This document shows positions 1 to 8,625 of a stretch of DNA of 64,000 bases, piece by piece. Every line of letters starts with the position of its first letter. The stretch's first letter is position 1. Made by a program: the position numbers and the translations under genes. The notes under the pieces are model-generated. The model was not told where the DNA came from. It did no database searches and was given only the letters and a program-made list of their open reading frames with translations. This DNA comes from Pelagihabitans sp965238025 (GTDB taxonomy: Bacteria > Bacteroidota > Bacteroidia > Flavobacteriales > Flavobacteriaceae): the NCBI GenBank assembly GCA_965238025.1, contig OZ250162.1, positions 1,364,001 to 1,428,000 on the forward strand. Reading direction: 5' to 3'.

Positions 1-941
1 ATATCGTACAAGAAACCAAATAGTCCATCTCCCCCAGGAGTGCCGGATCTATCGGTTTTTTCCTGATCGTAGTATCCAAGCGTGAGATTTAAATAACCTC
101 CGTTTTCTCCGAGATTAATTGCTGTATTTAAATCTGCCCCAAAATTAAAACCATCCCCTTCGGTCGTTACCCCTGATTTTACATTAACAGAAGTATATTC
201 AACATTTCTCTTCAATACCATATTAATGACCCCCGCAATGGCATCGGATCCGTACTGTGCTGAAGCTCCATCGCGTAATACTTCTATCCTTTCTATTGCC
301 GCCGCAGGAACACTTTTAAGATCCACGCCTACCTCACCTTTGCCCGGGGTATCGTTGATATAAACCAAGGCACTCTGGTTTTTGCGTTTCCCATTTACCA
401 AGACCAATGTTCTACTGGGCCCAAGTCCCCGTAAATCGGCAGGGTCAAAATGCGCAGTGGCATCCGAAATTGTTTGGTTCGTAGAATTGAAGGAAGGCAC
501 TTTGTAAGTCAACATTTTATCAACGGTAGGCTGCCCAGTATTGCGAAGTTCCGCAACACCAATATTATCTATGGGAACCGGAGAATCCAAGATAGTTCTT
601 GGTTTGGAACGGCTACCCACCAAAACCACCTCGTCAAGGGCAACTCCTTCTTGTAAGGTGACATTTACTTGACCAGCGCTACTAACGTTTACTTCTTTGG
701 TGTTGAACCCAATGGAAGAAAATATGAGGACAGCGGGAAAATCGGTGATGCTGATGGTGTAATTTCCATCAAAATCACTAGTAGTTCCGTTCGAGGTGCC
801 TTTAACGACAACATTTACACCTGGTAATGGTTCATTATCTTGATCGGTAATGACTCCATTAACTTCATTCTGTGCCAGAATACCCAATGGGGCGATCAGA
901 AAAAGAAAAATACACGAAATTTTAAGTAGGTAAATCTTCAT
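1..941 (-). CDS. TonB-dependent outer-membrane receptor, N-terminal part (runs off the left edge)
   Basis: This encodes the first ~313 residues of a TonB-dependent receptor; the barrel lies beyond the window. Read on the minus strand from an ATG at 941, it has a signal peptide ending near LAQ, a carboxypeptidase-regulatory-like domain (about residues 26-105, with EPLPGVNVVVKG), and a plug domain containing DLRGLGPSRTLVLVNGKR and RDGASAQYGSDAIAG. The plug motifs are typical of substrate-importing TonB receptors. The substrate cannot be told from this fragment, and whether a SusD partner follows is not visible. The upstream 160 bp to aspS is AT-rich and the two genes are divergent. Confidence 0.93.
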   Translation of the reverse strand, partial: MKIYLLKISCIFLFLIAPLGILAQNEVNGVITDQDNEPLPGVNVVVKGTSNGTTSDFDGNYTISITDFPAVLIFSSIGFNTKEVNVSSAGQVNVTLQEGVALDEVVLVGSRSKPRTILDSPVPIDNIGVAELRNTGQPTVDKMLTYKVPSFNSTNQTISDATAHFDPADLRGLGPSRTLVLVNGKRKNQSALVYINDTPGKGEVGVDLKSVPAAAIERIEVLRDGASAQYGSDAIAGVINMVLKRNVEYTSVNVKSGVTTEGDGFNFGADLNTAINLGENGGYLNLTLGYYDQEKTDRSGTPGGDGLFGFLYD

Positions 942-1120
942 TTTTACAGTGTTTTGTTAGTTATTAAGCAACAAGCTAGCTTTTTATTTAGAAAATAAAT
1001 AAAAAATAGACAGGAAAAATAGGCATTACCTAAATTAGAGGCCATACTTTCTTGACAAAATAACACCTAAATAATACAAATATACTTTTATACCTTTGTG
1101 CTTAATTTTTGACTGGAAAA

Positions 1121-2869
1121 ATGTATAGAAGCCATACTTGCGAACAATTACGCGAATCTAATATCAATCAAAAAGTCACGCTATCGGGGTGGGTACATAA
1201 GACCCGTGATAAAGGTTTTGTTGCATGGGTAGATCTGCGCGATCGCTATGGTATTACGCAATTGGTGTTCGATCAGGACCGTACCTCTTCAAAATTATTG
1301 GAGCAGGCAAGAGGTTTAGGTCGCGAATTTGTAATTCAAGTAAAGGGAACGGTTATAGAACGAGCTTCCAAGAACCCGAATATGCTTACAGGAAATATAG
1401 AGGTTTTGGTAGAGGAACTTATTGTTTTGAACGAATCAAAAACGCCACCATTTACAATTGAGGACGAAACTGACGGCGGAGAGGACATTCGTATGAAATA
1501 CCGCTATCTGGATATCCGTAGGAATCCCGTAAAAGACAGCCTTATTTTTAGAAGTAAGGTAACTATGGAAGTTAGAAAGTATCTTTCTCAAGAGGGATTT
1601 ATAGAGGTAGAAACTCCTTATTTAATAAAATCAACTCCCGAAGGTGCTCGGGATTTTGTTGTGCCCAGTCGTATGAACGAAGGGCAGTTTTATGCCTTGC
1701 CACAATCGCCACAAACTTTTAAGCAACTACTGATGGTGGGTGGATTGGACAAGTACTTTCAGATCGTAAAGTGCTTTAGGGATGAGGATTTACGGGCAGA
1801 CAGGCAACCAGAATTTACGCAGATAGATTGTGAAATGGCATTCGTTGAACAAGAGGATATCTTGAATGCCTTTGAAGGCTTGACCAAATATTTGCTCAAA
1901 GAAATTAATGGTGTTGAAGCAGAAGATTTCCCAAGAATTACCTATGATGAAGCCATGAAACGCTATGGCAACGATAAACCGGATATTCGGTTTGGGATGG
2001 AATTCGGAGAGTTGAATGATGTTGCACAACACAAAGATTTTAAAGTCTTTAATTCGGCTGAACTTGTTGTTGGGATTGCGGTGCCCGGTGGAAATAACCA
2101 TACTAGAAAAGAAATAGATAAGCTGACAGATTGGGTCAAGCGCCCACAGATCGGTGCCCTTGGAATGGTCTATTGTCGTTGCAACGAAGACGGAAGCTAT
2201 AAATCCTCCGTAGATAAGTTCTATGACCAGGAAGATTTGGCCAAATGGGCCGAGCTTACCGGAGCAAAAGCCGGGGATTTAATCTGCGTACTCTCAGGGG
2301 ATGCTACCAAAGTTAGGGCACAATTAAGTGCCCTGCGTATGGAAATGGCAGAGCGTTTGGGTCTTAGAAACCCTGAGGAATTTGCCCCATTATGGGTAAT
2401 CGATTTCCCGTTGTTAGAGCTTGATGAGGAAACAGGACACTACCATGCCATGCACCACCCATTTACCTCACCAAAACCTGGTCAATTGCAATTATTGGAT
2501 ACCGACCCAGGTGCCGTTCGCGCCAATGCTTACGACCTGGTTTTAAACGGGAATGAAATAGGCGGAGGGTCAATTCGTATTCACGATAAGGAAACACAAA
2601 GTACTATGTTCAGGCATTTGGGCTTTTCCCCAGAAGAGGCAAAAGCGCAATTTGGGTTTCTAATGGATGCTTTTCAGTATGGGGCTCCTCCACATGGGGG
2701 TATCGCTTTTGGTCTGGATCGATTGGTGGCCATTCTAGGAGGTCAAGAGACGATTAGGGATTTTATAGCCTTTCCTAAAAACAATAGCGGCCGTGATGTG
2801 ATGATCGATGCTCCGGCACCAATCGATAATGAGCAGCTAAAAGAGTTGAGTTTGAAGTTAGATTTGTAG
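1121..2869 (+). CDS. aspS: Aspartyl-tRNA synthetase
   Basis: This class II aminoacyl-tRNA synthetase charges tRNA-Asp in the cytoplasm. At 582 residues it has the length of bacterial AspS with the inserted GAD domain. It shows an N-terminal OB-fold anticodon-binding domain (GWVHKTRDKGFVAWVDLRDR), class II motif 2 (FRDEDLRADRQPEF), the bacterial C-terminal catalytic half (FGFLMDAFQYGAPPHGG) and motif 3 (GIAFGLDRLVAIL). The ATG at 1121 (MYRSHTCEQLRES) is preferred over the upstream in-frame TTG at 1109 because the family begins at MYRSHTC. A TACCTTTG at 1091-1098 resembles the Bacteroidota -7 promoter element, although no well-spaced -33 TTG was found. Whether it is discriminating or also acts on tRNA-Asn cannot be told here. 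Confidence 0.98.
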   Translation: MYRSHTCEQLRESNINQKVTLSGWVHKTRDKGFVAWVDLRDRYGITQLVFDQDRTSSKLLEQARGLGREFVIQVKGTVIERASKNPNMLTGNIEVLVEELIVLNESKTPPFTIEDETDGGEDIRMKYRYLDIRRNPVKDSLIFRSKVTMEVRKYLSQEGFIEVETPYLIKSTPEGARDFVVPSRMNEGQFYALPQSPQTFKQLLMVGGLDKYFQIVKCFRDEDLRADRQPEFTQIDCEMAFVEQEDILNAFEGLTKYLLKEINGVEAEDFPRITYDEAMKRYGNDKPDIRFGMEFGELNDVAQHKDFKVFNSAELVVGIAVPGGNNHTRKEIDKLTDWVKRPQIGALGMVYCRCNEDGSYKSSVDKFYDQEDLAKWAELTGAKAGDLICVLSGDATKVRAQLSALRMEMAERLGLRNPEEFAPLWVIDFPLLELDEETGHYHAMHHPFTSPKPGQLQLLDTDPGAVRANAYDLVLNGNEIGGGSIRIHDKETQSTMFRHLGFSPEEAKAQFGFLMDAFQYGAPPHGGIAFGLDRLVAILGGQETIRDFIAFPKNNSGRDVMIDAPAPIDNEQLKELSLKLDL

Positions 2870-2899
2870 TTGAGTCGGTTTTATTTTTACCTTTCATGT

Positions 2900-3442
2900 A
2901 TGGTAGGAAATAAAATCTCAAAAATCATAGCTACATGTATACTCGGGTTTTCGGTTCTCCTTATACTAGGATTTAACCTCGCAATAGCTAACTATCAAAA
3001 TAACTTTGATAGAAAACACATTAATCATATCGGATATCTTAATCCAGAGAATCCAGATGTTTCGGATAATTTTAAACGATGCAGTGATAAGCTCCCAGTA
3101 GGTTTCTATCATAGTACGGCACCATATATATATAAGGGAGGTAAACCCAGCTTTCGAAGGTTTATTCAAAACAATTTTACAGGGCAGGATTTTACCGATA
3201 GTGGTTATTTAAACTTTAGATTCCTTATCGATTGTAATGGCCAAATAGGGGACTTCGAAATAAACCAATTAGATACAAATTTTGAAATAGGGGTCATGAA
3301 TAAAGATTTGGTTAGTAAACTCTCAAAATTAACCTTGAGAAACGAAAATTGGAATTCTTTGGAGACAAAGGAGGTTCGTGATCTTTATATGTATATCATT
3401 TATAAAATCGAGAATGGCAAAGTCGTTGAAATTTTACCTTAG
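2900..3442 (+). CDS. Membrane-anchored protein with a TonB C-terminal-like domain
   Basis: This is an unrecognised protein of about 180 residues. The ATG at 2900 gives an N-terminal transmembrane anchor (IIATCILGFSVLLILGFNLAIA), consistent with a signal anchor; the open frame also extends to a TTG at 2870 next to the aspS stop. The second half (GYLNFRFLIDCNGQIGDFEI followed by a helix and a closing strand YMYIIYKIENGKVVEI) resembles the beta-alpha-beta-beta pattern of TonB C-terminal domains in flavobacterial envelope proteins. That similarity is judged by eye. Its end overlaps the start of the following lipoprotein gene by 29 bp, so the two are probably co-transcribed with aspS. Confidence 0.6.
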   Translation: MVGNKISKIIATCILGFSVLLILGFNLAIANYQNNFDRKHINHIGYLNPENPDVSDNFKRCSDKLPVGFYHSTAPYIYKGGKPSFRRFIQNNFTGQDFTDSGYLNFRFLIDCNGQIGDFEINQLDTNFEIGVMNKDLVSKLSKLTLRNENWNSLETKEVRDLYMYIIYKIENGKVVEILP

Positions 3443-4244
3443 TCTTTTTAGCTTAATATTGATTTTCTCATGTAAAGAAAATAGCAATGAACTTCAAAGA
3501 CCTAGTAATAGGGAACTAGCGAAAGAGAAACTCAAGTCTGGTGAAGAAATGCTTCAGGGTTCGCCAGAAAGTATGAAGCGTATTGAAGAAGCTATTACTT
3601 TGGACTCCACTTACGCCGAGGCCATAAGAGAACTATCCGTGGCTTATTTAAAAAGGGGAATGCCTCACAAGTGGAAACCTATTTTCGACGAAGCTGTTGA
3701 GAAAGATGCGGCGACCTGGCAACCATGGCGTGGCTACCTTTACTTATGGTTCTACAGAGATTATAAAAAGGCAATTGCTGATTTTGACGCCTCCGACACC
3801 ATTACCGATTATATTGACCATCCACAAGGGCATAGTGTTGATTTTTGGAGAGGTATTGCCTATTTAGGCTTAAAAGATTATGACAATTCCATTGCCTATT
3901 GGGACAAGCATATTACAAGAGAGGCTGAAGAAAGTGGGGAAGATTGGGTAGAATTAGAGGCCTTTCTTTACCGGGGCATTGCATACTATGAATCTGGAAA
4001 TCCAGAAAAAGCAGAGGCCAATTTTAATAAGGTAATCCAGTACTTCAAACAATCTGCCGATGCTAAGTATTACAAAGCATTGGTTTTGAAGGATAAGGGT
4101 AAGATGGAGGAGGCCCGGGCTCTTGTTAAAGACGCCATGTTAGATTACAAGGCAGGTTTTTACAACAGCCGGGATTATGTCGAAACTTTACGGCAGATAT
4201 ATTTAGAAGACCTAACTGAATTGCAGAACTCCTTGTCACTTTGA
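3414..4244 (+). CDS. TPR-containing lipoprotein
   Basis: This is a periplasmic or outer-membrane lipoprotein of about 276 residues. The ATG at 3414 is chosen because it opens a lipoprotein signal with lipobox LIFSC; the longer frame from 3378 would bury it. The body has tetratricopeptide-like helical repeats (for example AEAIRELSVAYLKRG, FWRGIAYLGLKDYDNSIAYW, FLYRGIAYYESGNPEKAEANF). Such proteins usually act as binding scaffolds; no partner can be named. The 5' end overlaps the preceding gene by 29 bp, which suggests coupled translation. Confidence 0.8.
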   Translation: MAKSLKFYLSLFSLILIFSCKENSNELQRPSNRELAKEKLKSGEEMLQGSPESMKRIEEAITLDSTYAEAIRELSVAYLKRGMPHKWKPIFDEAVEKDAATWQPWRGYLYLWFYRDYKKAIADFDASDTITDYIDHPQGHSVDFWRGIAYLGLKDYDNSIAYWDKHITREAEESGEDWVELEAFLYRGIAYYESGNPEKAEANFNKVIQYFKQSADAKYYKALVLKDKGKMEEARALVKDAMLDYKAGFYNSRDYVETLRQIYLEDLTELQNSLSL

Positions 4245-4382
4245 AAAACTGAGGCTATTCCAAGGTATGTTTTTCATTACTTTTAGGAAAGCAAGAGCAT
4301 TTTAGGCCAACCCTGTTGAAAAACCCTTTGACTTGCTTTTTTGAGCAGAACTATTTTTTATTGCGTTACGTGTTGAATTAGA

Positions 4383-4652
4383 ATGAAACTAAAATATTTT
4401 ATAACTATAATAGTCCTTGCCTCCATTGGCTCAATCATCTATGGTTTCTCCATGGATGAATCCCAAACCGATATTGCGAACAAATTTATAGGTTCCGGCA
4501 CTTTGGGGTTATTTCTTTTGGCCATGCCCCTTTTTCTCTATAAAGAGAGCAAACATAGAAAAATGAAGGACTATATGCTTACCGAGGAAAATGTTCGAAA
4601 AATGAGAGGAGAGACCACGGAAAAGCCTGGAAATCAGCCTGATTCAAATTGA
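4383..4652 (+). CDS. Small two-helix membrane protein, function unknown
   Basis: This 89-residue protein has two predicted transmembrane helices (FITIIVLASIGSIIYGF and GTLGLFLLAMPLFLY) followed by a charged, cytoplasmic-looking tail (KESKHRKMKDYML...). It lies between the TPR lipoprotein and the cold-shock gene, in the same direction. No family is recognised. Coding is supported by the clean hydrophobic pattern and an isolated, unambiguous ATG. Confidence 0.6.
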   Translation: MKLKYFITIIVLASIGSIIYGFSMDESQTDIANKFIGSGTLGLFLLAMPLFLYKESKHRKMKDYMLTEENVRKMRGETTEKPGNQPDSN

Positions 4653-4721
4653 AAAAAGTTTGTTTTAAGAAAAAAATCATAAATTAGTAAAGCAATTTTC
4701 TAAAATCTAATTTATAATGGC

Positions 4722-4916
4722 ATGACTGGAACAGTAAAATTTTTCAATGAATCCAAGGGATATGGTTTCATTACCAACGACGAAACCGGGAAGGACATCT
4801 TCGTACACGCAACCGCACTGAACGGACTTACCCTAAACGAAGGAGACAAAGTGGTCTATGAGGAAGAAGAAGGAAGAAAAGGCATTGTAGCCGCACAAGT
4901 ACAAATGGCCGAGTAA
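4722..4916 (+). CDS. Cold-shock-domain RNA-binding protein (CspA family)
   Basis: This is a 64-residue single cold-shock-domain protein that binds single-stranded RNA and DNA. Both nucleic-acid-binding motifs are visible: RNP1 (KGYGFI) and RNP2 (DIFVHA). The length matches short Bacteroidota Csp proteins. It is followed at once by a strong hairpin terminator, so it is probably a short independent transcript. The 5' leader is very AT-rich. Confidence 0.95.
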   Translation: MTGTVKFFNESKGYGFITNDETGKDIFVHATALNGLTLNEGDKVVYEEEEGRKGIVAAQVQMAE

Positions 4917-4941
4917 ACAACTGCGCCTTTAAAACAGTATT

Positions 4942-4968
4942 GACCCTCGGTACCACCGAGGGTCTTTT
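4942..4968. terminator. Bidirectional terminator between the csp gene and tadA
   Basis: A perfect 10-bp inverted repeat (GACCCTCGGT at 4942-4951, ACCGAGGGTC at 4955-4964) with a 3-nt loop is followed by TTTT on the plus strand. It lies between convergent genes; the tadA stop codon overlaps the T tract. Confidence 0.85.
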
Positions 4969-5416
4969 AGTTTAAATTCCGTTTTTGAATGAAGAAACGT
5001 TTTAAGAGGTCAGATGCTTCCTTTTCTAATATTCCGCCAAATATTTTTGTCTTTGGATGTAGCTTCGTCCCCATGGCCCCACACCCACGTTGTGGATCTT
5101 CGGTAGCATATACAATTTTTGAAATCTGACTCCAATACAATGCTCCCGCACACATTTGGCATGGTTCCAAGGTCACATATAGGGTGCAATCCTTTAAATA
5201 CTTTCCTCCTAAAAAATTTGCTGCTGCGGTTATCGCTTGCATCTCGGCATGGGCGGTAACATCATTCAATTGTTCCGTTAGGTTGTGCGCCCGGGCGATT
5301 ATTCTATCTTGAACTACTACAATAGCCCCAATAGGTACCTCACCTTTTTCAAAAGCGGTTTCTGCTTCTTGTAAGGCTTTTTTCATATAATAGGTATCAT
5401 CGTAAGGGAGGATCAT
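4967..5416 (-). CDS. tadA: tRNA-specific adenosine-34 deaminase
   Basis: This zinc enzyme converts adenosine to inosine at the wobble position of tRNA-Arg(ACG). With the ATG at 5416 (MILPYDDTYYMKKAL) it has 149 residues, as is usual. The cytidine-deaminase fold motifs are complete: HAE at residues 56-58 (zinc ligand and catalytic Glu) and PCQMC at 85-89 (two Cys ligands). A longer reading frame begins at 5464, but that start would sit inside the upstream terminator hairpin, so it is rejected. Annotation as the closely related guanine deaminase is unlikely given the length and GALYWSQI region. Confidence 0.94.
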   Translation of the reverse strand: MILPYDDTYYMKKALQEAETAFEKGEVPIGAIVVVQDRIIARAHNLTEQLNDVTAHAEMQAITAAANFLGGKYLKDCTLYVTLEPCQMCAGALYWSQISKIVYATEDPQRGCGAMGTKLHPKTKIFGGILEKEASDLLKRFFIQKRNLN

Positions 5417-5462
5417 GGTTTGGTTTTGATTGGCAATAGTAGCGATTATTATTTTTGGCCAC

Positions 5463-5497
5463 AAAAAAACCTCAATCTGAAAGGTTGAGGTTTTTTT
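5463..5497. terminator. Terminator downstream of the 5514-6674 lipoprotein gene
   Basis: A 13-bp inverted repeat (AAAAAAACCTCAA at 5463-5475 with its complement at 5485-5497) has a 9-nt loop. It has A and T tracts on both sides and can therefore act in both directions. It separates the lipoprotein gene from tadA. Confidence 0.85.
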
Positions 5498-5513
5498 AAA
5501 GTTTCATTTGATA

Positions 5514-6674
5514 CTATCGTTTTTCCAATTCGCTTGTTCGAAATTCGAAACTGGAAATTATTAATTTTCCATCAACGATTTGAACCTCTCCGTTTTCTTC
5601 GACTGCGGTTTCTTTACTGGAACCATAATAGAATCCTCCATCACCAGGCCCATAGGATTCCGAATACGTTTCGCCATCATAAACTTCCTCATAATTATAT
5701 TCAATGAAGACAAAACGATCTTCATCGTTGATGTATGACCAGTATCCATCTCCGTCGTATGTTAAAATAGCTTCGCTATCGGAGAAGGAGAAACCGTCAC
5801 ATAAAATAGTCAAATTTTCCAGTGTTACACCATCAGGAATATCCACTGAATTAATGGTTGTCGAAGAAATGTCCTTATATCTCTCCGTATACGTCCCATC
5901 ACTTTTCATGGTAATTTCAAAATACTCGATCCTTTCGCAAGATTCGTAATTGTAACTGACATTAAGTGCTCCTTGGGCACAAGAACGCATGGCATCCTGA
6001 GTTTCACACATATCAATATTTGGTAGTTCAATTTCTTCCGGGGATGAATCGAAATACTGTCTTACCAAGGTCCAAGTCCCAACAACTTCTGCGTTTCCTC
6101 CCCAACTTTCCACAGTTACACAAACTTCTTCAGGGGCACTAATGTTACCCTGGGCATCATACACGCAAACAACATAACAAAATGTTCCGGGCTCTATCTG
6201 AGTATTGAAATCGACATCCAAGGTTCCGTCATTTACTTTTGTTGTATGACTTAATTTACCTTTTTTGGATTTGATTTTGTTCGGGATGGCTTTGCCTGTA
6301 CTGTTCGTTGAGACATTTATATCATAATAGCTGTCAGCTACAGTACCATCATTACTTTTAAATTGTAGATAGGCCCCCACTACATCGCCATCCGAACTAA
6401 AAGGGATATAAAATCCTTCATTCAAAAAAGCCGTTTTACCGGCATCGGATATATCTAAAGAAATGGCTTCGTTTGGAGTAGGTGGAGTTCCTGTAATTTT
6501 GTCTCCTCCTGCAATCACAACATTATCGGCTACCAAGTTGGTTTCCAACGGAGTTTGTTCTTGTTGTTCCGCTATTTGATCCGTTTCACCTGGCACATCA
6601 GGGCTGTCATCTTTTCCGCAGGAAGCAGTAATAATCAAGGCGGCTAAGGCGGCGGTTCTAAAAATGATTTTCAT
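5514..6674 (-). CDS. Large lipoprotein with a C-terminal lipocalin-like domain
   Basis: This is a 386-residue lipoprotein with lipobox ITASC followed by an acidic, low-complexity linker. The middle (about residues 85-190) is beta-rich and looks like an Ig or fibronectin type III fold (NTQIEPGTFCYVVCVYDAQGNIS). The last ~190 residues begin VVGTWTLVRQYFD, the usual entry to a lipocalin-like beta-barrel domain in Bacteroidota, and contain several Cys (MCETQDAMRSCAQ, YESCERIEYF). The ligand is unknown. It appears monocistronic, with a terminator 17 bp after the stop. Confidence 0.75.
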   Translation of the reverse strand: MKIIFRTAALAALIITASCGKDDSPDVPGETDQIAEQQEQTPLETNLVADNVVIAGGDKITGTPPTPNEAISLDISDAGKTAFLNEGFYIPFSSDGDVVGAYLQFKSNDGTVADSYYDINVSTNSTGKAIPNKIKSKKGKLSHTTKVNDGTLDVDFNTQIEPGTFCYVVCVYDAQGNISAPEEVCVTVESWGGNAEVVGTWTLVRQYFDSSPEEIELPNIDMCETQDAMRSCAQGALNVSYNYESCERIEYFEITMKSDGTYTERYKDISSTTINSVDIPDGVTLENLTILCDGFSFSDSEAILTYDGDGYWSYINDEDRFVFIEYNYEEVYDGETYSESYGPGDGGFYYGSSKETAVEENGEVQIVDGKLIISSFEFRTSELEKR

Positions 6675-6822
6675 GGTTATGTTGATTTTAATTAGTTTAT
6701 AAAAAAGTTTAACGCATATCCTTACCCTAATAGTGTGTTAAATCTGTAGTATTTTGTGCATACCCTAAGTACAATCATTAGAACTTCAAATACCTTAGTT
6801 TTGTAATTTCTAACAAAGGGGA

Positions 6823-8607
6823 GTGGATACTATACTTGAATCTGTTACATCGCCAAAGGAGCTTCGCCAAATAAGGCCTAGCGACTTGCCACGGCTCGCC
6901 CAAGAATTGCGGGACTTTATCATCGATATCGTGGCTACAAAGGAAGGTCATCTAGGAGCCGGCCTCGGGGTTGTAGAATTGACCATTGCATTACATTACA
7001 TTTTTGATACCCCAAATGACAAATTGATTTGGGATGTAGGTCATCAAGCATATGGACATAAAATCTTGACAGGCAGAAAGGAAATTTTCGATACCAATAG
7101 GCAATTGGGAGGTGTTAGTGGGTTTCCAAAAATGGCCGAGAGTGAATATGATGCTTTTGGGACTGGACATAGTTCTACTTCCATTTCCGCTATTTTAGGA
7201 ATGGCGATCGCATCTAAATTAAGGGGAGATGAAGATAAAGAGCATATTGCCGTAATCGGTGATGCCTCAATTGCCAGCGGAATGGCCTTCGAAGGTCTTA
7301 ATCATATGGGTGTAACAGATGCGAACGTATTGATTGTACTTAACGACAATGCCATCGGAATTGACCCTAGTGTAGGTGCTTTAAAAAAATATTTGACCAA
7401 TGTAAAGAAAGGTACAGCCAAGGATGAGAATATCTTCGAGTGCCTTAATTTTGATTATTCAGGCCCGATCGATGGGCATGATATAAAGGAGCTACTTGCC
7501 GAACTGGAACGACTAAAATCGATTAAAGGTCCTCGATTGCTACATGTGATCACTACAAAAGGCAAAGGTTTGCAACGGGCAGAAGAAAATCAAGTGACCT
7601 ATCACGCCCCAGGAAAATTTGATAAGATTACTGGGGAATTGCAAAAAAAATCCTCGGCCAATCAGCCACCGAAATATCAAGATGTGTTTGGGCATACCAT
7701 AGTGGAGTTGGCACATAGGAATGATAAAATTGTGGGCATTACGCCGGCTATGCCCACTGGTAGTTCCTTAAAATACATGATGGCCGAAATACCGAACCGG
7801 GCGTTCGATGTTGGTATTGCCGAGCAACACGCCGTTACTATGGCCGCGGGAATGGCTGCAGAGGGCTTAATACCTTTTTGCAACATCTACTCTACTTTTC
7901 TGCAGCGGGCCTATGATCAGGTAATCCATGATGTTGCCCTACAGGATTTACCAGTAATTTTTTGCTTAGATCGTGCAGGTTTGGTCGGCCAGGACGGAGC
8001 AACACACCACGGAGTTTATGATTTGGCCTATTTGCGATGTATTCCAAACCTGGTTGTTTTTTCGCCGATGAACGAGGCTGAGCTTAGAAATATCATGTTC
8101 ACGGTACAATTGGCGCTGGAGCATCCTATTGCCATAAGATACCCTAGGGGAAGGGGCGTGCAATTAAACTGGAAAACACCTTTTGAAAAGATAGCGATCG
8201 GGACATCTGTAGAAATTAAAAAAGGAAGTAAAATAGCAGTACTTTCCGTTGGGCCGATCGGTAACAAAGTAATTGAAGTTATACATGATTTGGGCAACCC
8301 ACAGGAAGTAGGACATTTTAACATGCGCTTTATAAAGCCATTGGATGAAAAACGACTGTTAGAAATCTTTAAGAGCTATACACATATCATTACTGTTGAA
8401 GATGGTTGCAAGATAGGTGGCTTCGGAAGTGCCGTTTTAGAATTCGCCAATAGGACCAAGGCGTTCATCAATATCGAAATTTTGGGAATCGACGATGTTT
8501 TTGTAGAACATGGAACTGTAGAAGAACTTCACGAAATGGCCGGAATTGATACATCGGTAATCAAAAAAACAGTAAAAAAGCTTCTTTCACTGACCACTGA
8601 CCACTGA
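6823..8607 (+). CDS. dxs: 1-deoxy-D-xylulose-5-phosphate synthase
   Basis: This thiamine-diphosphate enzyme condenses pyruvate and glyceraldehyde-3-phosphate, the first step of the MEP isoprenoid pathway. It has 594 residues with the expected landmarks: WDVGHQAYGHKILTGR, the ThDP/Mg motif GDASIASGMAFEGLN, the transketolase pyrimidine-binding half (RAFDVGIAEQHAVTMAAGMA) and a C-terminal transketolase domain. The likely start is a GTG at 6823 just after AAAGGGGA; there is no alternative ATG nearby. The last six codons (SLTTDH) and the TGA stop lie in a 7-bp tandem repeat, so the extreme C-terminus is set by repeat copy number. Confidence 0.96.
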   Translation: MDTILESVTSPKELRQIRPSDLPRLAQELRDFIIDIVATKEGHLGAGLGVVELTIALHYIFDTPNDKLIWDVGHQAYGHKILTGRKEIFDTNRQLGGVSGFPKMAESEYDAFGTGHSSTSISAILGMAIASKLRGDEDKEHIAVIGDASIASGMAFEGLNHMGVTDANVLIVLNDNAIGIDPSVGALKKYLTNVKKGTAKDENIFECLNFDYSGPIDGHDIKELLAELERLKSIKGPRLLHVITTKGKGLQRAEENQVTYHAPGKFDKITGELQKKSSANQPPKYQDVFGHTIVELAHRNDKIVGITPAMPTGSSLKYMMAEIPNRAFDVGIAEQHAVTMAAGMAAEGLIPFCNIYSTFLQRAYDQVIHDVALQDLPVIFCLDRAGLVGQDGATHHGVYDLAYLRCIPNLVVFSPMNEAELRNIMFTVQLALEHPIAIRYPRGRGVQLNWKTPFEKIAIGTSVEIKKGSKIAVLSVGPIGNKVIEVIHDLGNPQEVGHFNMRFIKPLDEKRLLEIFKSYTHIITVEDGCKIGGFGSAVLEFANRTKAFINIEILGIDDVFVEHGTVEELHEMAGIDTSVIKKTVKKLLSLTTDH

Positions 8608-8625
8608 CCACTGACCACTGACCAC
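8591..8625. repeat. Five perfect copies of the 7-bp unit TGACCAC
   Basis: Five head-to-tail copies of TGACCAC run from 8591 to 8625. The array holds the last codons and stop of dxs (TGA at 8605-8607) and touches the last base of the convergent dgt stop codon. As 7 is not a multiple of 3, the array presents TGA in all three frames, so copy-number change alters little beyond the last few Dxs residues. Slippage is an inference from the structure. Confidence 0.95.

Noticed and set aside
5417..5464. N-terminal extension of tadA to 5464
   Set aside because: That start codon falls inside the terminator hairpin of the upstream gene.
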